From the NCBI RefSeq assembly GCF_003732225.1, contig NZ_MOBJ01000006.1, forward strand, positions 620,001 through 684,000: DNA of 64,000 nt, written 5' to 3'. Made by a program: the position numbers and the translations under genes. This document shows, piece by piece, positions 8,636-17,811 of the stretch; the stretch's first letter is position 1, and every line of letters begins with the position of its first letter. Origin of the DNA: Pseudomonas brassicacearum. GTDB lineage: Bacteria > Pseudomonadota > Gammaproteobacteria > Pseudomonadales > Pseudomonadaceae. The notes under the pieces are model-generated. The model had not been told where the DNA came from, did no database searches, and saw only the letters and a list, made by a program, of their open reading frames with translations.

Positions 8636-8708
8636 GAGCTGGCGCAGCCTGCGATCTTTTGACGTCGTTTTTCAAGATCAAAAGATCGCAGCCTCCGGCA
8701 GCTCCTAC
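8632..8708. repeat. REPIN, type B
   Basis: Inverted pair GTAGGAGCTGGCGCAGCCTG / GCCTCCGGCAGCTCCTAC with a 20-bp spacer. Its first bases include the stop codon of the DUF6124 gene. The rest of the gap to the AbrB-type gene shows only the palindrome TGCCTGATCAGGCA (8818-8831) overlapping that gene's stop. Confidence 0.85.
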
Positions 8709-8825
8709 GCCGAATGGCGTGTCCCGCGTAGATACCGTCTTGAACCTCACCGAGCAAGCGCAAGTTTCGGGTCAAATGGCTGGCCCGACTTGAGCCCTCC
8801 CGTAAACGACCTGGCCTTTGCCTGA

Positions 8826-9845
8826 TCAGGCATTTTCCCGCCGTCTACGCGCCTGAACAATCAAGGCGGGAGCGAAGTGCAACACGACCATCCGCACCAA
8901 GTGGTGGGACAGAATGAACACCACATTCAACCCGCCACTGAACGCGACGATCGCGATGGTTTCGATGGCCCCTGGCATGTACGCCAACCATGAAGCCAAG
9001 GGATCGCTGCCCAGCAACCGCCCCGCTACCCCGGCAAACGCCGCGGCGACCAGCAACATCAGCGCGACAGACATCAACCCGGCACGGCCGTGGCGCACGA
9101 GCTCCGCCGGGGTAATATCCTTGAATTTCGAGCCGATCAGCACACCAAGGATGACCGCAGCGGCATCAACGCTCCATGCCGGCATGTGGAAGTCATGCAG
9201 ATAACCCAGTTTGACGTAGACGCCGGTGGCGACAATCGCGGTGAGCATGAACGGTGCCGGGACGCCAATGCGCAACAGCAGGCGCCCGAGCACCAGGCAC
9301 AGGGCGAGCAGCGACAACAACGTCAGCACGGTGTTGATGCCCAGCGGGCTGCTCTCGACAAGCACGGCGTCGACAGGCCCGGGGATGCAAAAACTGACCA
9401 GCACGGTGATCGACAACAGACGGACCAGGTGCACGATGATCACCTTGCTCGACGCCCGCTCGGACTCCAGCAAATCGAATACCGCCGCGAGTGCGCCCGG
9501 GTAAACGGCCAGCAGCGAGTCCTTGAGATTCCATCCCGACACTTTGCGCAGCCACAAACCCGCCGCGACAATCTGCGCTGTCAGGCACAGCAGCAACAAA
9601 CCCAGGCTGGGCAACAGCGCGGCGACTGTCTGGCTGTCCCAGGCCTCGAACATCAGGCCGGTGGCGATCCCCAATACAATTTGCACGTAGCCAAGACCGA
9701 GCGGCATCCTCGGCGAAAATTGGCGGTTGCTGACGATCAATGCAGTCGCGAGTATCGAGCCCAGCAACAGGCCATGTGGGACGCCGGCATACTGAAAACC
9801 AGTGCCCACCGCAGTGGCAATCAGTAAACACAGTAAGGTTTTCAT
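8826..9845 (-). CDS. AbrB-type inner-membrane protein
   Basis: 339-aa polytopic protein made of two similar halves of about 160 residues, each with several hydrophobic helices. This is the architecture of the AbrB duplication family (PF05145, sometimes misnamed ammonia monooxygenase regulator). The halves share a GLGYVQIVLG / AAVILGVLIG type of helix. Substrate is unknown. It starts 6 nt after the stop of the FAD/NAD(P)-binding gene and is the last gene of a three-gene minus-strand cassette. In that setting export of the cassette's product is an attractive but unproved role. Confidence 0.85.
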   Translation of the reverse strand: MKTLLCLLIATAVGTGFQYAGVPHGLLLGSILATALIVSNRQFSPRMPLGLGYVQIVLGIATGLMFEAWDSQTVAALLPSLGLLLLCLTAQIVAAGLWLRKVSGWNLKDSLLAVYPGALAAVFDLLESERASSKVIIVHLVRLLSITVLVSFCIPGPVDAVLVESSPLGINTVLTLLSLLALCLVLGRLLLRIGVPAPFMLTAIVATGVYVKLGYLHDFHMPAWSVDAAAVILGVLIGSKFKDITPAELVRHGRAGLMSVALMLLVAAAFAGVAGRLLGSDPLASWLAYMPGAIETIAIVAFSGGLNVVFILSHHLVRMVVLHFAPALIVQARRRRENA

Positions 9846-9851
9846 AGTTTC

Positions 9852-11216
9852 TCAAGTGCCTAATGCACGAAGGTTTTTGTAGATGATTTCAGCCTGCATC
9901 TGCAGGACATCAATATTGCTGACCGCGTAGAACACCCCTGCGGTAGGGGCGCCGATTGCGAAAATATTGGTCGGCCCCTGTTCGTTCATCACCCGGCAGT
10001 CGTCAAAGCGCACATCGATTCCGCCGTACTGATGCTGGATGCATATCCCGGAGGCCGTCAGGTTTTGGTACAACGCGCCCTCCATTGCATCGCCGGCGCC
10101 GGTCGCATTAACCAGGTTGGAAAACGAGCACTGAAAATCCCGTCCGCGTGCCACGAATTGATCCTCGATGACGCTGACATCCGCCAACCCGGTTTTGCAG
10201 ACCAACCGCCCGGAATGGATATGTTGATGGATCTTGGTCCAGTTCTCTTTGGGAATCGGCACCCGCAGTTGGCGCCACGCGCCTCGGTATCGCCCGACGA
10301 AAACTTTTCGGTCGCGCTCGGATAACAGGTTCCAGATCATCGGCACGATCAGGTTGGTCGATGAGAGCACCGAGTAGATCGCCTCTCGGGCAACCGAGGC
10401 CTGGGTGTGATCGCGCATCAAGGCCTCGATGTTGACGTGAATGCCGTGTGCGCCCAGCTCCTCGTCGAACATCGCCTGTACGGTTTTCAGTACCGAGCCG
10501 GTGCCCCGCAGCCGTTGCTTGAGGTTGCTCTCGTTCAGCACCTTGAGCGGGCGCGGATGGTAGTGCTCGCTGTAATTGGGAATCTTGCTGCTTCGGGTGA
10601 GCATCGTGACGTGGTTGTCAGGGTGGGCGTCGAGCAGGGTTAGCGCCACATCGATGGCCGATAACTGATTGCCGAGCACACCGATACTTTCTGAACGGAT
10701 GTCGGCTAGCCTGGTCGTCGGATAGGGATTGTTGATGTAGCCTTCGACGCCTTCAAGCCGATAGATATCGGTCGGCTCGGTGTTGCCGGTCGCCAGAACC
10801 ACAGCACTGTAGCCCGCGCGTTCGCCGCTGGCGGTTTTCAGGGCGTAGCGTCCCTGTTCTGCAGTCATCCCGATCACCTGCTCGCGGTGATACTGGATGG
10901 CGCTATGGGCGCGCAGAGACGACTTGAGTGTCTCCTCGATGAACCTCCCGAAAACCGGCCTCGGCTGATAAGATTTGGTCTGCGACACGGGACATTCGCG
11001 CAACCAATGTTTGAAATCGCCGAGCTCGCGCAAATACATAAGGCTGGCCGGGCGGTTGACCAGATTGCTCAAATTGTCCTGTTGATAGGCCTGACCAGAC
11101 CCGGTGCTGCCGGTTGTATCGTAGACATCCACTTTCAATGCGGGCGTCAGGTGTTTTAGTCGCTCCACAAGAATGGCGCCGCTGTAGCCCATTCCGACCA
11201 CTGCTACCTTGCCCAT
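9852..11216 (-). CDS. FAD/NAD(P)-binding protein (PF13454 type)
   Basis: 454-aa two-dinucleotide-binding flavoprotein. VAVVGMGYSGA at residues 4-14 is the FAD-binding GxGxxG. A second Rossmann segment lies around GVLGNQLSAIDVALTL (about residues 190-205). A C-terminal FAIGAPTAGVFY segment near 425 resembles the FAD-closing motif. The pattern fits the FAD-NAD(P)-binding family of COG4529-like proteins rather than the well-studied N-hydroxylases; the reaction is unknown. AAGGATAG precedes the ATG. It sits between an ATP-grasp ligase 66 bp upstream and an AbrB-type transporter 6 bp downstream, suggesting it modifies the ligase's substrate or product. Confidence 0.8.
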   Translation of the reverse strand: MGKVAVVGMGYSGAILVERLKHLTPALKVDVYDTTGSTGSGQAYQQDNLSNLVNRPASLMYLRELGDFKHWLRECPVSQTKSYQPRPVFGRFIEETLKSSLRAHSAIQYHREQVIGMTAEQGRYALKTASGERAGYSAVVLATGNTEPTDIYRLEGVEGYINNPYPTTRLADIRSESIGVLGNQLSAIDVALTLLDAHPDNHVTMLTRSSKIPNYSEHYHPRPLKVLNESNLKQRLRGTGSVLKTVQAMFDEELGAHGIHVNIEALMRDHTQASVAREAIYSVLSSTNLIVPMIWNLLSERDRKVFVGRYRGAWRQLRVPIPKENWTKIHQHIHSGRLVCKTGLADVSVIEDQFVARGRDFQCSFSNLVNATGAGDAMEGALYQNLTASGICIQHQYGGIDVRFDDCRVMNEQGPTNIFAIGAPTAGVFYAVSNIDVLQMQAEIIYKNLRALGT

Positions 11217-11282
11217 ATCTATCCTTAATGTGGGTGACGATGCCTTTCGTTTTCCATTAAGGCATCGGGTGGGAAGATTCCG

Positions 11283-12509
11283 TTATTCCCAGATAAACGC
11301 GTCTCTGATCCAACTATCGAGTTGCGCGAGATGATCGCTGACGCCTTCTTCGCTATCGCCCTCGACAATCGCTGAGACAATTTCGCCATTGGTCAACTTC
11401 ATCCCGGCGTAGTCCGTGCCCTTTTTTGCGGTGACCGAGCAATAACGAATGAAGGGCAAATCGATGTGTGCCGGATACTCGATCAATTTGCCGGTGCGTG
11501 GCGGAACATTCAGTTGTCCCAGCAAGCGGCTCGGCTTGATCAATTCTTTGAGCGATGCCGCTTTCCCGCCCCGCTCCGCGTCAATCAGGGTCAAGCGCGG
11601 GTTCAAACCGTAAGCGTCGGTCAACTCCTGGTTAACGCTGCAACCGCCAAGGCGACAGGCGATTTCGCAGACGACCAGATCTTCGCCGTCGAGAAAAACC
11701 TCGAGATGAAACAGCATTGTGCCGAGTCGCGGCAGTGCCTGCTCAACGATCCGTCGGGTGAGCTTCACGCATTGTTGGTGAAGCGGATTATGCTCGGCCA
11801 GCATCTGGAAACCGAGACTTTTACCGTCAAGGAAATCCAGGCAGGTCACCGTTGAGCGCACTGGAGAGATGATCACCGGCCGGCCGTCAATGTAGAGCCC
11901 GTTGACGTTCAACAGCGATGCATCGATGTACTTTTCGACCATCAGGTTGTGTAGCGTTGTACTTTCCTGCTCGTGCAGGTAGCTGCGAAGTTCAGCGTCA
12001 TCGTGCAGCACACTGACCCCACCGGAACCGCGGCCGTCGCGAGGCTTCACCACTACGGGAAAACCATATTGCTCAGCGAAGTCATTGATTTCGCATGCAG
12101 AGCGGACGACTGCCATGGGGTTGATGCGGATACCATGCTCGGCCAGTTTTTGCTTCATGAGGAATTTGTCCCGATACAGCAGGGTCATCTCTTCGTAGCG
12201 CGTCGTCGAGCCGCTGAGCCGGTCTTTGATCCGCGCTACGCGCAACAAATCGACTTCCGCCAGTGCCACCAGAGTGTTGGTTCCCAGTTCTTTTGCGGCG
12301 GCCAGCGCATCCAGCTCAACCACGCCCGAGTCATTGAAGTTTGCATAGAGCCGCAAAGCTGAGGTCAGCGCGGGAAATTGTTGTGTCAGCAACTCCTTGG
12401 CTGACAAGTCACTATAAATCAGGCTGTTGTTGCCCAATACACTGAGCCATTCTGCTTCGGAGTGTTGAAGCAGGATTTTTGCAGGCGCAAATAAAATGAC
12501 AGGATTCAA
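11283..12509 (-). CDS. ATP-grasp carboxylate-amine ligase-like protein
   Basis: 408-aa protein with an N-terminal pre-ATP-grasp region, then the ATP-grasp fold. GFPVVVKPRDGRGSGGV (about 150-166) is the lysine plus glycine-rich loop, MVEKYIDASLLNVNG follows, and the Mg2+-binding part is HLEVFLDG...VVCEIACRLGG (about 270-290). ATP-grasp enzymes of this kind join a carboxylate to an amine or amino acid through an acyl phosphate. The usual ExN metal motif reads EIA here, as in several amino-acid ligase subfamilies. The start codon is TTG (12509); no upstream ATG is in frame and the ribosome site is weak. First gene of a three-gene cassette. Confidence 0.8.
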   Translation of the reverse strand: MNPVILFAPAKILLQHSEAEWLSVLGNNSLIYSDLSAKELLTQQFPALTSALRLYANFNDSGVVELDALAAAKELGTNTLVALAEVDLLRVARIKDRLSGSTTRYEEMTLLYRDKFLMKQKLAEHGIRINPMAVVRSACEINDFAEQYGFPVVVKPRDGRGSGGVSVLHDDAELRSYLHEQESTTLHNLMVEKYIDASLLNVNGLYIDGRPVIISPVRSTVTCLDFLDGKSLGFQMLAEHNPLHQQCVKLTRRIVEQALPRLGTMLFHLEVFLDGEDLVVCEIACRLGGCSVNQELTDAYGLNPRLTLIDAERGGKAASLKELIKPSRLLGQLNVPPRTGKLIEYPAHIDLPFIRYCSVTAKKGTDYAGMKLTNGEIVSAIVEGDSEEGVSDHLAQLDSWIRDAFIWE

Positions 12510-12759
12510 GAGAGTTATCCGGTATCAAAAAGAGTCCATTCAAAATGCCAAGCGCGCAACTGGGCGATAAATCCATGCGAATCACCCGCGCGCAACTTCC
12601 TTGGCACACGCAATACACAGTGTTTACGTATTTCTCAACCAAGAGAAATATGAAAGACAGGTTAATACGCTACTTCGTGGCTGGCTGTAGGGCGCTTCCG
12701 AAAATGATGGGCGCGAGCGAAATCAATCGAGAGTTCCTAAGAGGATCACGTCATGCGGC

Positions 12760-12848
12760 GTAGGAGCTGGCGCAGCCTGCGATCTTTTGGCGGTGCCGGG
12801 AATGCCGAAAATCAAGATCAACGGATCGCAGCCTTCGGCAGCTCCTAC
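12760..12848. repeat. REPIN, type B
   Basis: Inverted GTAGGAGCTGGCGCAGCCTG and GCAGCCTTCGGCAGCTCCTA arms with a spacer of about 35 bp, between the ATP-grasp cassette and glsB. The remaining 250 bp (12510-12759) must contain the cassette promoter, but I see no clear promoter or gene there. Confidence 0.85.
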
Positions 12849-12866
12849 GACGGGTCTTTGTGATCT

Positions 12867-13775
12867 CTAGAACACCGACCAGCCAATGCGCTGACTCAGC
12901 AGCTCCAGCGCCGCCATGCCGGCCAGCGAGTTACCCGCCGGGTTCAGCTCCGGTGACCAGACGCATACGGTAAAGCGCCCCGGCACCACGGCCACGATGC
13001 CGCCGCCCACGCCACTCTTGCCTGGTAGACCGACGCGGTAGGCAAAGTTGCCGGCTTCGTCATACAGACCGCTGGTGGCCATGATCGAGTTAACCTGTTG
13101 GGTCTGGCGCGCGGTGAGAATCTGTTCGCCGCTGTGCTTGCAGAACCCGTCATTGGCCAGGAAACAGAAGGCCCGGGCCAAATCGACACAACTCATGCGC
13201 AGCGCACAATGGCTGAAATAGCTGCGCAGCACCGCTTCTACATCGTTATGGAAGTTGCCGAACGACTGCATCAGATAGGCCATGGCCGCGTTGCGTGCAC
13301 GGTGCTGGTACTCCGACTCGGCGACTTTGCTGTCGACCATCACCTGCGGATTGCCGGACAAACGCCGCACAAAATCGCGCATCGACAAGGCCGGCGCGGC
13401 AAAGCGTGACTGGTTGATGTCGCAGATCACCAGCGCCCCGGCATTGATGAACGGATTGCGCGGCCGACCGCGTTCAAATTCCAGCTGCACCAGCGAGTTG
13501 AACGGCTGGCCGGAAGGCTCGTGACCGAGTCGCTCCCAGATCGCCTCACCGGAATGCTCGATGGCCTGCACCAGGCTGAATACCTTGGAAATGCTCTGCA
13601 CCGAAAACGGCGTGTGCGCATCGCCCGCGCAATACAGCTCGCCGTCATTGCCATACACCGCAATGCCCAACTGATCGGCCGGCACACTGCCCAGCGCAGG
13701 AATGTAATTAGCCACCTTGCCCTGTCCGATCAGGGGGCGAACCGTATCAAGGATTTCGTTCAACAACGCTTGCAT
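12867..13775 (-). CDS. glsB: Glutaminase
   Basis: 302-aa serine-dependent glutaminase (glutamine to glutamate plus ammonia), cytoplasmic. The SxxK catalytic pair is in [31 protein letters not shown] and [12 protein letters not shown] are family motifs. ATG 13775 ([10 protein letters not shown]) gives the usual family length and N-terminus. A longer version from GTG 13805 adds ten residues and is less likely. Monocistronic; the sirtuin gene is divergent across 166 bp. Confidence 0.93.
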   Translation of the reverse strand: MQALLNEILDTVRPLIGQGKVANYIPALGSVPADQLGIAVYGNDGELYCAGDAHTPFSVQSISKVFSLVQAIEHSGEAIWERLGHEPSGQPFNSLVQLEFERGRPRNPFINAGALVICDINQSRFAAPALSMRDFVRRLSGNPQVMVDSKVAESEYQHRARNAAMAYLMQSFGNFHNDVEAVLRSYFSHCALRMSCVDLARAFCFLANDGFCKHSGEQILTARQTQQVNSIMATSGLYDEAGNFAYRVGLPGKSGVGGGIVAVVPGRFTVCVWSPELNPAGNSLAGMAALELLSQRIGWSVF

Positions 13776-13941
13776 GCCGGGTTCCAAATTCACACCCCGT
13801 ACCACTGCGGGGACACAGACGCTAGACGCCGCGTGCCCGCGTCAAAGCACAGTTTTGTGCTCAACTGCCACGTCCACGCGGTGGACCGAATAACAACTAT
13901 CCTGCATCGTGTGGTGAAACCCGGCAACCGGAGCGCTGACC

Positions 13942-14805
13942 ATGTTCGACAGCCTCATTCGCGAACAGCTCGACCACCTTCAGAACCTGATGGCCGACCA
14001 GCCGTTGCTGGTGCTTACGGGCGCCGGCATCAGCACGCCGTCGGGCATTCCCGATTACCGTGACACCGATGGGGTGCGGCGCGGTCGGCAGCCGATGATG
14101 TATCAGGAGTTCCTGAAAGCGCCCGAGGCGCGCCAACGTTACTGGGCACGGGCGATGCTCGGTTGGCCTCGGGTTCGGCAAGCGCGGCCGAACCAGGCCC
14201 ACGAAGCCTTGGCCACGTTGCAGGCACAACGACAGATCGCCGGACTGATCACCCAGAACGTCGACACCTTGCACGATCAGGCCGGCAGCCCGGAGGTGAT
14301 CGAATTGCATGGCAGCCTGCATCGGGTGCTGTGTCTGGATTGCGGCCAGCGCAGTGACCGGGACTCGATCCAGCGCCTCATGGAAGCGCAAAACCCCTAT
14401 CTGGCGGGCGTCGATGCGGTTCAGGCACCCGATGGCGACACCCTGCTCGACCCGGCCTTCGTCGCGCACTTTCAAGTTCCCCGTTGCCCTCACTGCGAGG
14501 GCGAGCGAATGAAACCGGACGTGGTGTTTTTCGGTGAGAACGTCGCACAAACCACCGCGACCAAGGCCATGGCGGCTGCCGAACAGGCAGCGGGCATGCT
14601 GGTGGTGGGCTCGTCATTGATGGCGTTTTCGGCGTTTCGCCTGTGTCGGGTGATCGCCGACCGTGGCAAACCGCTGATCGCCATCAACCTGGGCAAGACC
14701 CGCGCCGATGAGTTGCTGGACATGAAAATAGAAGCGTCCTGCGAACAGCTGTTGCCGCTGCTCGCAGAACGCCTGAGCCAATTCAGGCCATTTCTGCCTG
14801 TTTGA
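13942..14805 (+). CDS. Sirtuin, NAD-dependent deacylase
   Basis: 287-aa Sir2-family enzyme removing acyl groups from lysine using NAD+. NAD-binding motifs are LTGAGISTPSGIPDYRD (about 30-46) and ITQNVDTLHDQAG. The catalytic histidine is in VIELHGSLHRV. The structural zinc site is formed by CLDC (about 132-135) and CPHC (about 184-187). DVVFFGENV and VVGSSL complete the fold. GIPDYRD with this spacing is closer to the SIRT4-like class II than to E. coli CobB. The 3' end overlaps the convergent hcnC by 23 bp. Confidence 0.92.
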   Translation: MFDSLIREQLDHLQNLMADQPLLVLTGAGISTPSGIPDYRDTDGVRRGRQPMMYQEFLKAPEARQRYWARAMLGWPRVRQARPNQAHEALATLQAQRQIAGLITQNVDTLHDQAGSPEVIELHGSLHRVLCLDCGQRSDRDSIQRLMEAQNPYLAGVDAVQAPDGDTLLDPAFVAHFQVPRCPHCEGERMKPDVVFFGENVAQTTATKAMAAAEQAAGMLVVGSSLMAFSAFRLCRVIADRGKPLIAINLGKTRADELLDMKIEASCEQLLPLLAERLSQFRPFLPV

Positions 14806-16042
14806 CCACGACCGGTTTCCGCACTTCAAACCGATCCGCCAGGAACGGTGTGATGTCCAGCGGCAACGCTTCGTTGTTCACCAGTTTGTCCAGCAACACC
14901 CCGGTGATTGCCGAGGTCAGGATGCCCGTGCGGAAATGCCCGCAGGCATTGAGATAGCCCTGAACCCCTTTCATCGGCCCGAGAATCGGTAACTCGTCCG
15001 GTGAGCCCGGCCGCAACCCCGCCCAGCAACGCTTGAGATTGATGTGTTCAAGCTCTGGAATGCAGCGGATCGCGCCTTGCACCAGACCATTGATTTCCGG
15101 GTAGGTGGTGGTCACATCGAAGCCTTTGTCTTCGGTGGTACTGCCGATCAGGATCTCGCCGTTGTCCTTCTGCGCCAGGTAGCAATCACTGGTGGTCAGG
15201 CAACCGCGCAGGATCTTGGGCATACGCTCGGTCAGCAAAATCTGGCCTTTGACCGGATTCACCGGAATGCTGATGCCCGTGGCTTTCAGGCTGAGTTCCG
15301 CGGCCCAGGCACCGGCGGCGTTGATCAAGGTGTCGCAACGGAACTCGCCGGCCTCGGCAGTCTGCACACCGACCACCCGCGAACCCTGGCGCAACACCTC
15401 AGTGACGTTGGTGTTGACGTACATGTCGACGCCATTCTGCCGGGCGCCTTCGGTGTAGGCATCCGCCAGACGGAACGGGCTGACCTGATGGTCGCAGAGA
15501 AACTCCAGCGCCCCGCGCGCCTCATGGCTGACGCTCGGCTCGGCCTCGCGCAGTGCGGCCTGATCAAGCCAGCGCACCTGATCGGCGAGGTGTGGAATGC
15601 AGGCAACGATGTGCTCGGCGTACAATCGGTCCTCATCGTCGTAGATCACGAATTTCAGCCCGGTTTTTTCGAACTTGAAGTCCATGCCGTGGTTCTCCTG
15701 CAACTCGCGGTGCAGGGCTGGATACATCGCATTCGATTGCAGGGCAAAGTCAAAGAACGAATCCGGCAGGATGTGCGGCGTGCTGGAGTCGACCGCCACC
15801 GCCGTGCCCTGGGTTTCGCGCTTGCGGTTGGCCGACATCATGCGAAAAAAGATCACCCCGCAGCCCAGCCCCACCGATTCGCCAATCGCCCAGAGGCCGC
15901 CGGCCGACGCGCGGGTCGCGTTGCCAGGGCGCTTGGCGTCGATCAGTGCGACTTTCAGGTTTTTGCGTTTCGACAGTTGATAGGCACAGGAAGCCCCGAT
16001 CACACCACCACCGGCAATCACCACATCGTAGAACTTACTCAT
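14783..16042 (-). CDS. hcnC: Hydrogen cyanide synthase subunit HcnC
   Basis: 419-aa FAD-dependent amino-acid oxidase-type subunit of the membrane-associated complex that oxidises glycine to HCN and CO2. The N-terminal VVIAGGGVIGASCAYQL binds FAD. RASAGGLWAIGESVGLGCG and FFRMM match remembered P. aeruginosa HcnC almost residue for residue. GLRPGSPDELPILG lies near the C-terminus. The start overlaps the hcnB stop by 8 nt, indicating coupled translation. The 3' end overlaps the convergent sirtuin gene. The homologous D-hydroxyproline dehydrogenase is the alternative, but the sequence agreement favours HcnC. Confidence 0.93.
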   Translation of the reverse strand: MSKFYDVVIAGGGVIGASCAYQLSKRKNLKVALIDAKRPGNATRASAGGLWAIGESVGLGCGVIFFRMMSANRKRETQGTAVAVDSSTPHILPDSFFDFALQSNAMYPALHRELQENHGMDFKFEKTGLKFVIYDDEDRLYAEHIVACIPHLADQVRWLDQAALREAEPSVSHEARGALEFLCDHQVSPFRLADAYTEGARQNGVDMYVNTNVTEVLRQGSRVVGVQTAEAGEFRCDTLINAAGAWAAELSLKATGISIPVNPVKGQILLTERMPKILRGCLTTSDCYLAQKDNGEILIGSTTEDKGFDVTTTYPEINGLVQGAIRCIPELEHINLKRCWAGLRPGSPDELPILGPMKGVQGYLNACGHFRTGILTSAITGVLLDKLVNNEALPLDITPFLADRFEVRKPVVVKQAEMA

Positions 16043-17444
16043 GATTCAACGCATCCGTGCCGAGGTTCTGGAAAGCCGAAAAAGGAATCGGCTCGATTGG
16101 GAAACGCGGGCGCAACCAGCCCACATCCTGACGCCCGGTGGCGTCACGCAAGCGGTCGCTGCAATAGCCGACGCACATCCGCCCCTGACAGTCGCCCATA
16201 CTCACCCGCGTGCGCATTTTCAGGCTGGCCATGTCCTCAACACCTTGGGACAGCGCCCGATCGATATCGGCGCGGGTGGCGTTTTCGCAGCGGCAGATCA
16301 CCGTGTCGGCAGCCGGCAACGCCGTTTGCCCGGCACCGCGCTCGGTGTAGCGATCCACCGCCGCGCGAAAGCGCACGATGGACTTGAGCTTCGCCAGATA
16401 GCGGTCACGCAATTGCAACGCACGGTCGACGTCCAGCACACCACGTTGCATGAGGATTGACAGCGCGGCGATCCGTCCGCTGAGCATGGCCGCCTCACCG
16501 CCACGAAGCCCGCCCATGTCGCCGGCCAGGTGGACGTGCGGTTCACTGCTTTGCTGCCAGATATTGGCCGTGGCGCGCAGGTAACCGTCATCGCTGAAGC
16601 CATGTCCCAGGCCCATTTGCTGACTGAGTTGGGTACGCGGAATAAAGCCATAGCCCACCGCCAGGGTCTGCGCCGCAACCTGCTCGGTGCGGCTCAGGTC
16701 TGGCTGCCAACTGCTGGAATACGGTGCGACCGTCACACTGCGCAACTCGCCCTCGCCTTGCGCCTCGACCACGCCCCAACCGTAACGCATCGCGATTCGG
16801 TACAATTTCAGATAGGCGAGCATGCTCAGCCCGTCGAGAAACAGCTGCGGCTTGTTCAGCAGTGCCAGGCTTTCCTTGGCGATCTTGCCGAAAGCGCAGG
16901 CCTCGAACACACCGGCAACCTTCACCCCGGATGCATGCAATTGACAGGCAACCAGCGGCAACAACGGACCGGTACCGGCGATCACCACCGGGCTTTGCGG
17001 CTTGACTACACCACTCTTGATTTGCAGCTGTAAACCGCCCAGCAATATCACTCCCGGCAAGGTCCAGCCGGGGAACGGTACGCTGCGCTCATGGCATCCG
17101 GCGGCAAGCAACAATTGCGGGTAGGTGATTTCCTGCAAGCGTTCGTCAGCGTCCAGCATGACCAACGCCCGAGTCCCTTCTGCACCAATGACCCGAGTGT
17201 TCAAACACACATCGATCAGCGCACAACGCGCCTGAAAGTCGCCATGCAGCCTGGCCAGAGCTTCGGCGTAACGCGGCCCCAGATAGTCCAGCTGCACGCC
17301 GTCACGCAACGGCCCGCGATAAACCACCCCGCCCAGTCGGGAAGCCTCTTCGAGCAACGTGCAGTGCACGCCATGTTCGGCCAGTTCAATGGCCGCCGCC
17401 ATACCCGCCGGGCCACCGCCGACGATTACCGGATGCAGGCTCAT
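16035..17444 (-). CDS. hcnB: Hydrogen cyanide synthase subunit HcnB
   Basis: 469-aa flavoprotein subunit. VIVGGGPAGMAAAIELAEHG (residues 5-24) binds FAD. An NAD-like second site sits around VIAGTGPLLPL. Near the C-terminus the cysteines CRCE and MCVGYC (about residues 395-445) form the [2Fe-2S]-binding domain seen in HcnB. The chosen ATG at 17444 overlaps the hcnA stop as ATGA; the frame stays open upstream because it runs through hcnA. Middle gene of hcnABC; it passes electrons between HcnC and HcnA. Confidence 0.93.
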   Translation of the reverse strand: MSLHPVIVGGGPAGMAAAIELAEHGVHCTLLEEASRLGGVVYRGPLRDGVQLDYLGPRYAEALARLHGDFQARCALIDVCLNTRVIGAEGTRALVMLDADERLQEITYPQLLLAAGCHERSVPFPGWTLPGVILLGGLQLQIKSGVVKPQSPVVIAGTGPLLPLVACQLHASGVKVAGVFEACAFGKIAKESLALLNKPQLFLDGLSMLAYLKLYRIAMRYGWGVVEAQGEGELRSVTVAPYSSSWQPDLSRTEQVAAQTLAVGYGFIPRTQLSQQMGLGHGFSDDGYLRATANIWQQSSEPHVHLAGDMGGLRGGEAAMLSGRIAALSILMQRGVLDVDRALQLRDRYLAKLKSIVRFRAAVDRYTERGAGQTALPAADTVICRCENATRADIDRALSQGVEDMASLKMRTRVSMGDCQGRMCVGYCSDRLRDATGRQDVGWLRPRFPIEPIPFSAFQNLGTDALNHE

Positions 17445-17755
17445 AGCGCCTCCCGCTCGGCAATACGGTTGACCACCGTTTCGACCTTCATGCCCGGCTG
17501 CACCAGAGTCTGGCAGGCGCGGCGCTTGTGTCGGCCGTTGATTTTCACCAGACAGCATTGGCACACGCCCATGCCGCAATAGGCACCGCTGATCTGGTCG
17601 TGATCGTTGCGTGCGACCTGACGCACGCCGAGGGATTGAATGACCGTCAGCACGGTTTCGCCAATCGCGGCGCTGACCGATTGGCCATTGAGTTCGATGG
17701 TCATATCCGCCCGCACAAGCGGCTGGATATCAAAGGTGCGGTCTAGGCGTTGCAT
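17441..17755 (-). CDS. hcnA: Hydrogen cyanide synthase subunit HcnA
   Basis: 104-aa [2Fe-2S] ferredoxin-like subunit. Cysteines in GAYCGMGVCQCCLV and RRACQT ligate the cluster, and FDIQPLVRADMTIELNG matches the HcnA N-terminus. ATG 17755 gives the length of P. aeruginosa HcnA (104 aa). ATG 17767 is an in-frame alternative but lies inside the RsmA-type hairpin. The only GGA ribosome site is in that hairpin loop, 11 nt upstream, so translation should be repressed when RsmA/RsmE is bound. Lead gene of hcnABC under probable ANR and Gac/Rsm control. Confidence 0.92.
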   Translation of the reverse strand: MQRLDRTFDIQPLVRADMTIELNGQSVSAAIGETVLTVIQSLGVRQVARNDHDQISGAYCGMGVCQCCLVKINGRHKRRACQTLVQPGMKVETVVNRIAEREAL

Positions 17756-17762
17756 TGCATAG

Positions 17763-17774
17763 TTCATCCATGAA
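17763..17774 (-). promoter_or_regulatory. RsmA/RsmE-binding hairpin in hcnA leader
   Basis: On the minus strand TTCATGGATGAA forms a short stem presenting GGA in its loop and supplies the hcnA ribosome site. It differs by one base from the site I remember for RsmE binding on P. protegens hcnA (TTCACGGATGAA). Confidence 0.75.
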
Positions 17775-17811
17775 AGGGTTGGGTAAAGGTTGCCAGCTCC
17801 ATGCCGCACCA

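Noticed and set aside
8818..8831. TGCCTGATCAGGCA palindrome at the end of the AbrB-type gene.
   Set aside because: It has no T-run and overlaps the coding end; a short palindrome like this is expected by chance.
17441..17444. Possible D-hydroxyproline dehydrogenase instead of HCN synthase for the three-gene flavoprotein operon.
   Set aside because: HcnC and HcnA agree closely with remembered P. aeruginosa sequences, and the leader carries the hcnA-type Rsm hairpin.
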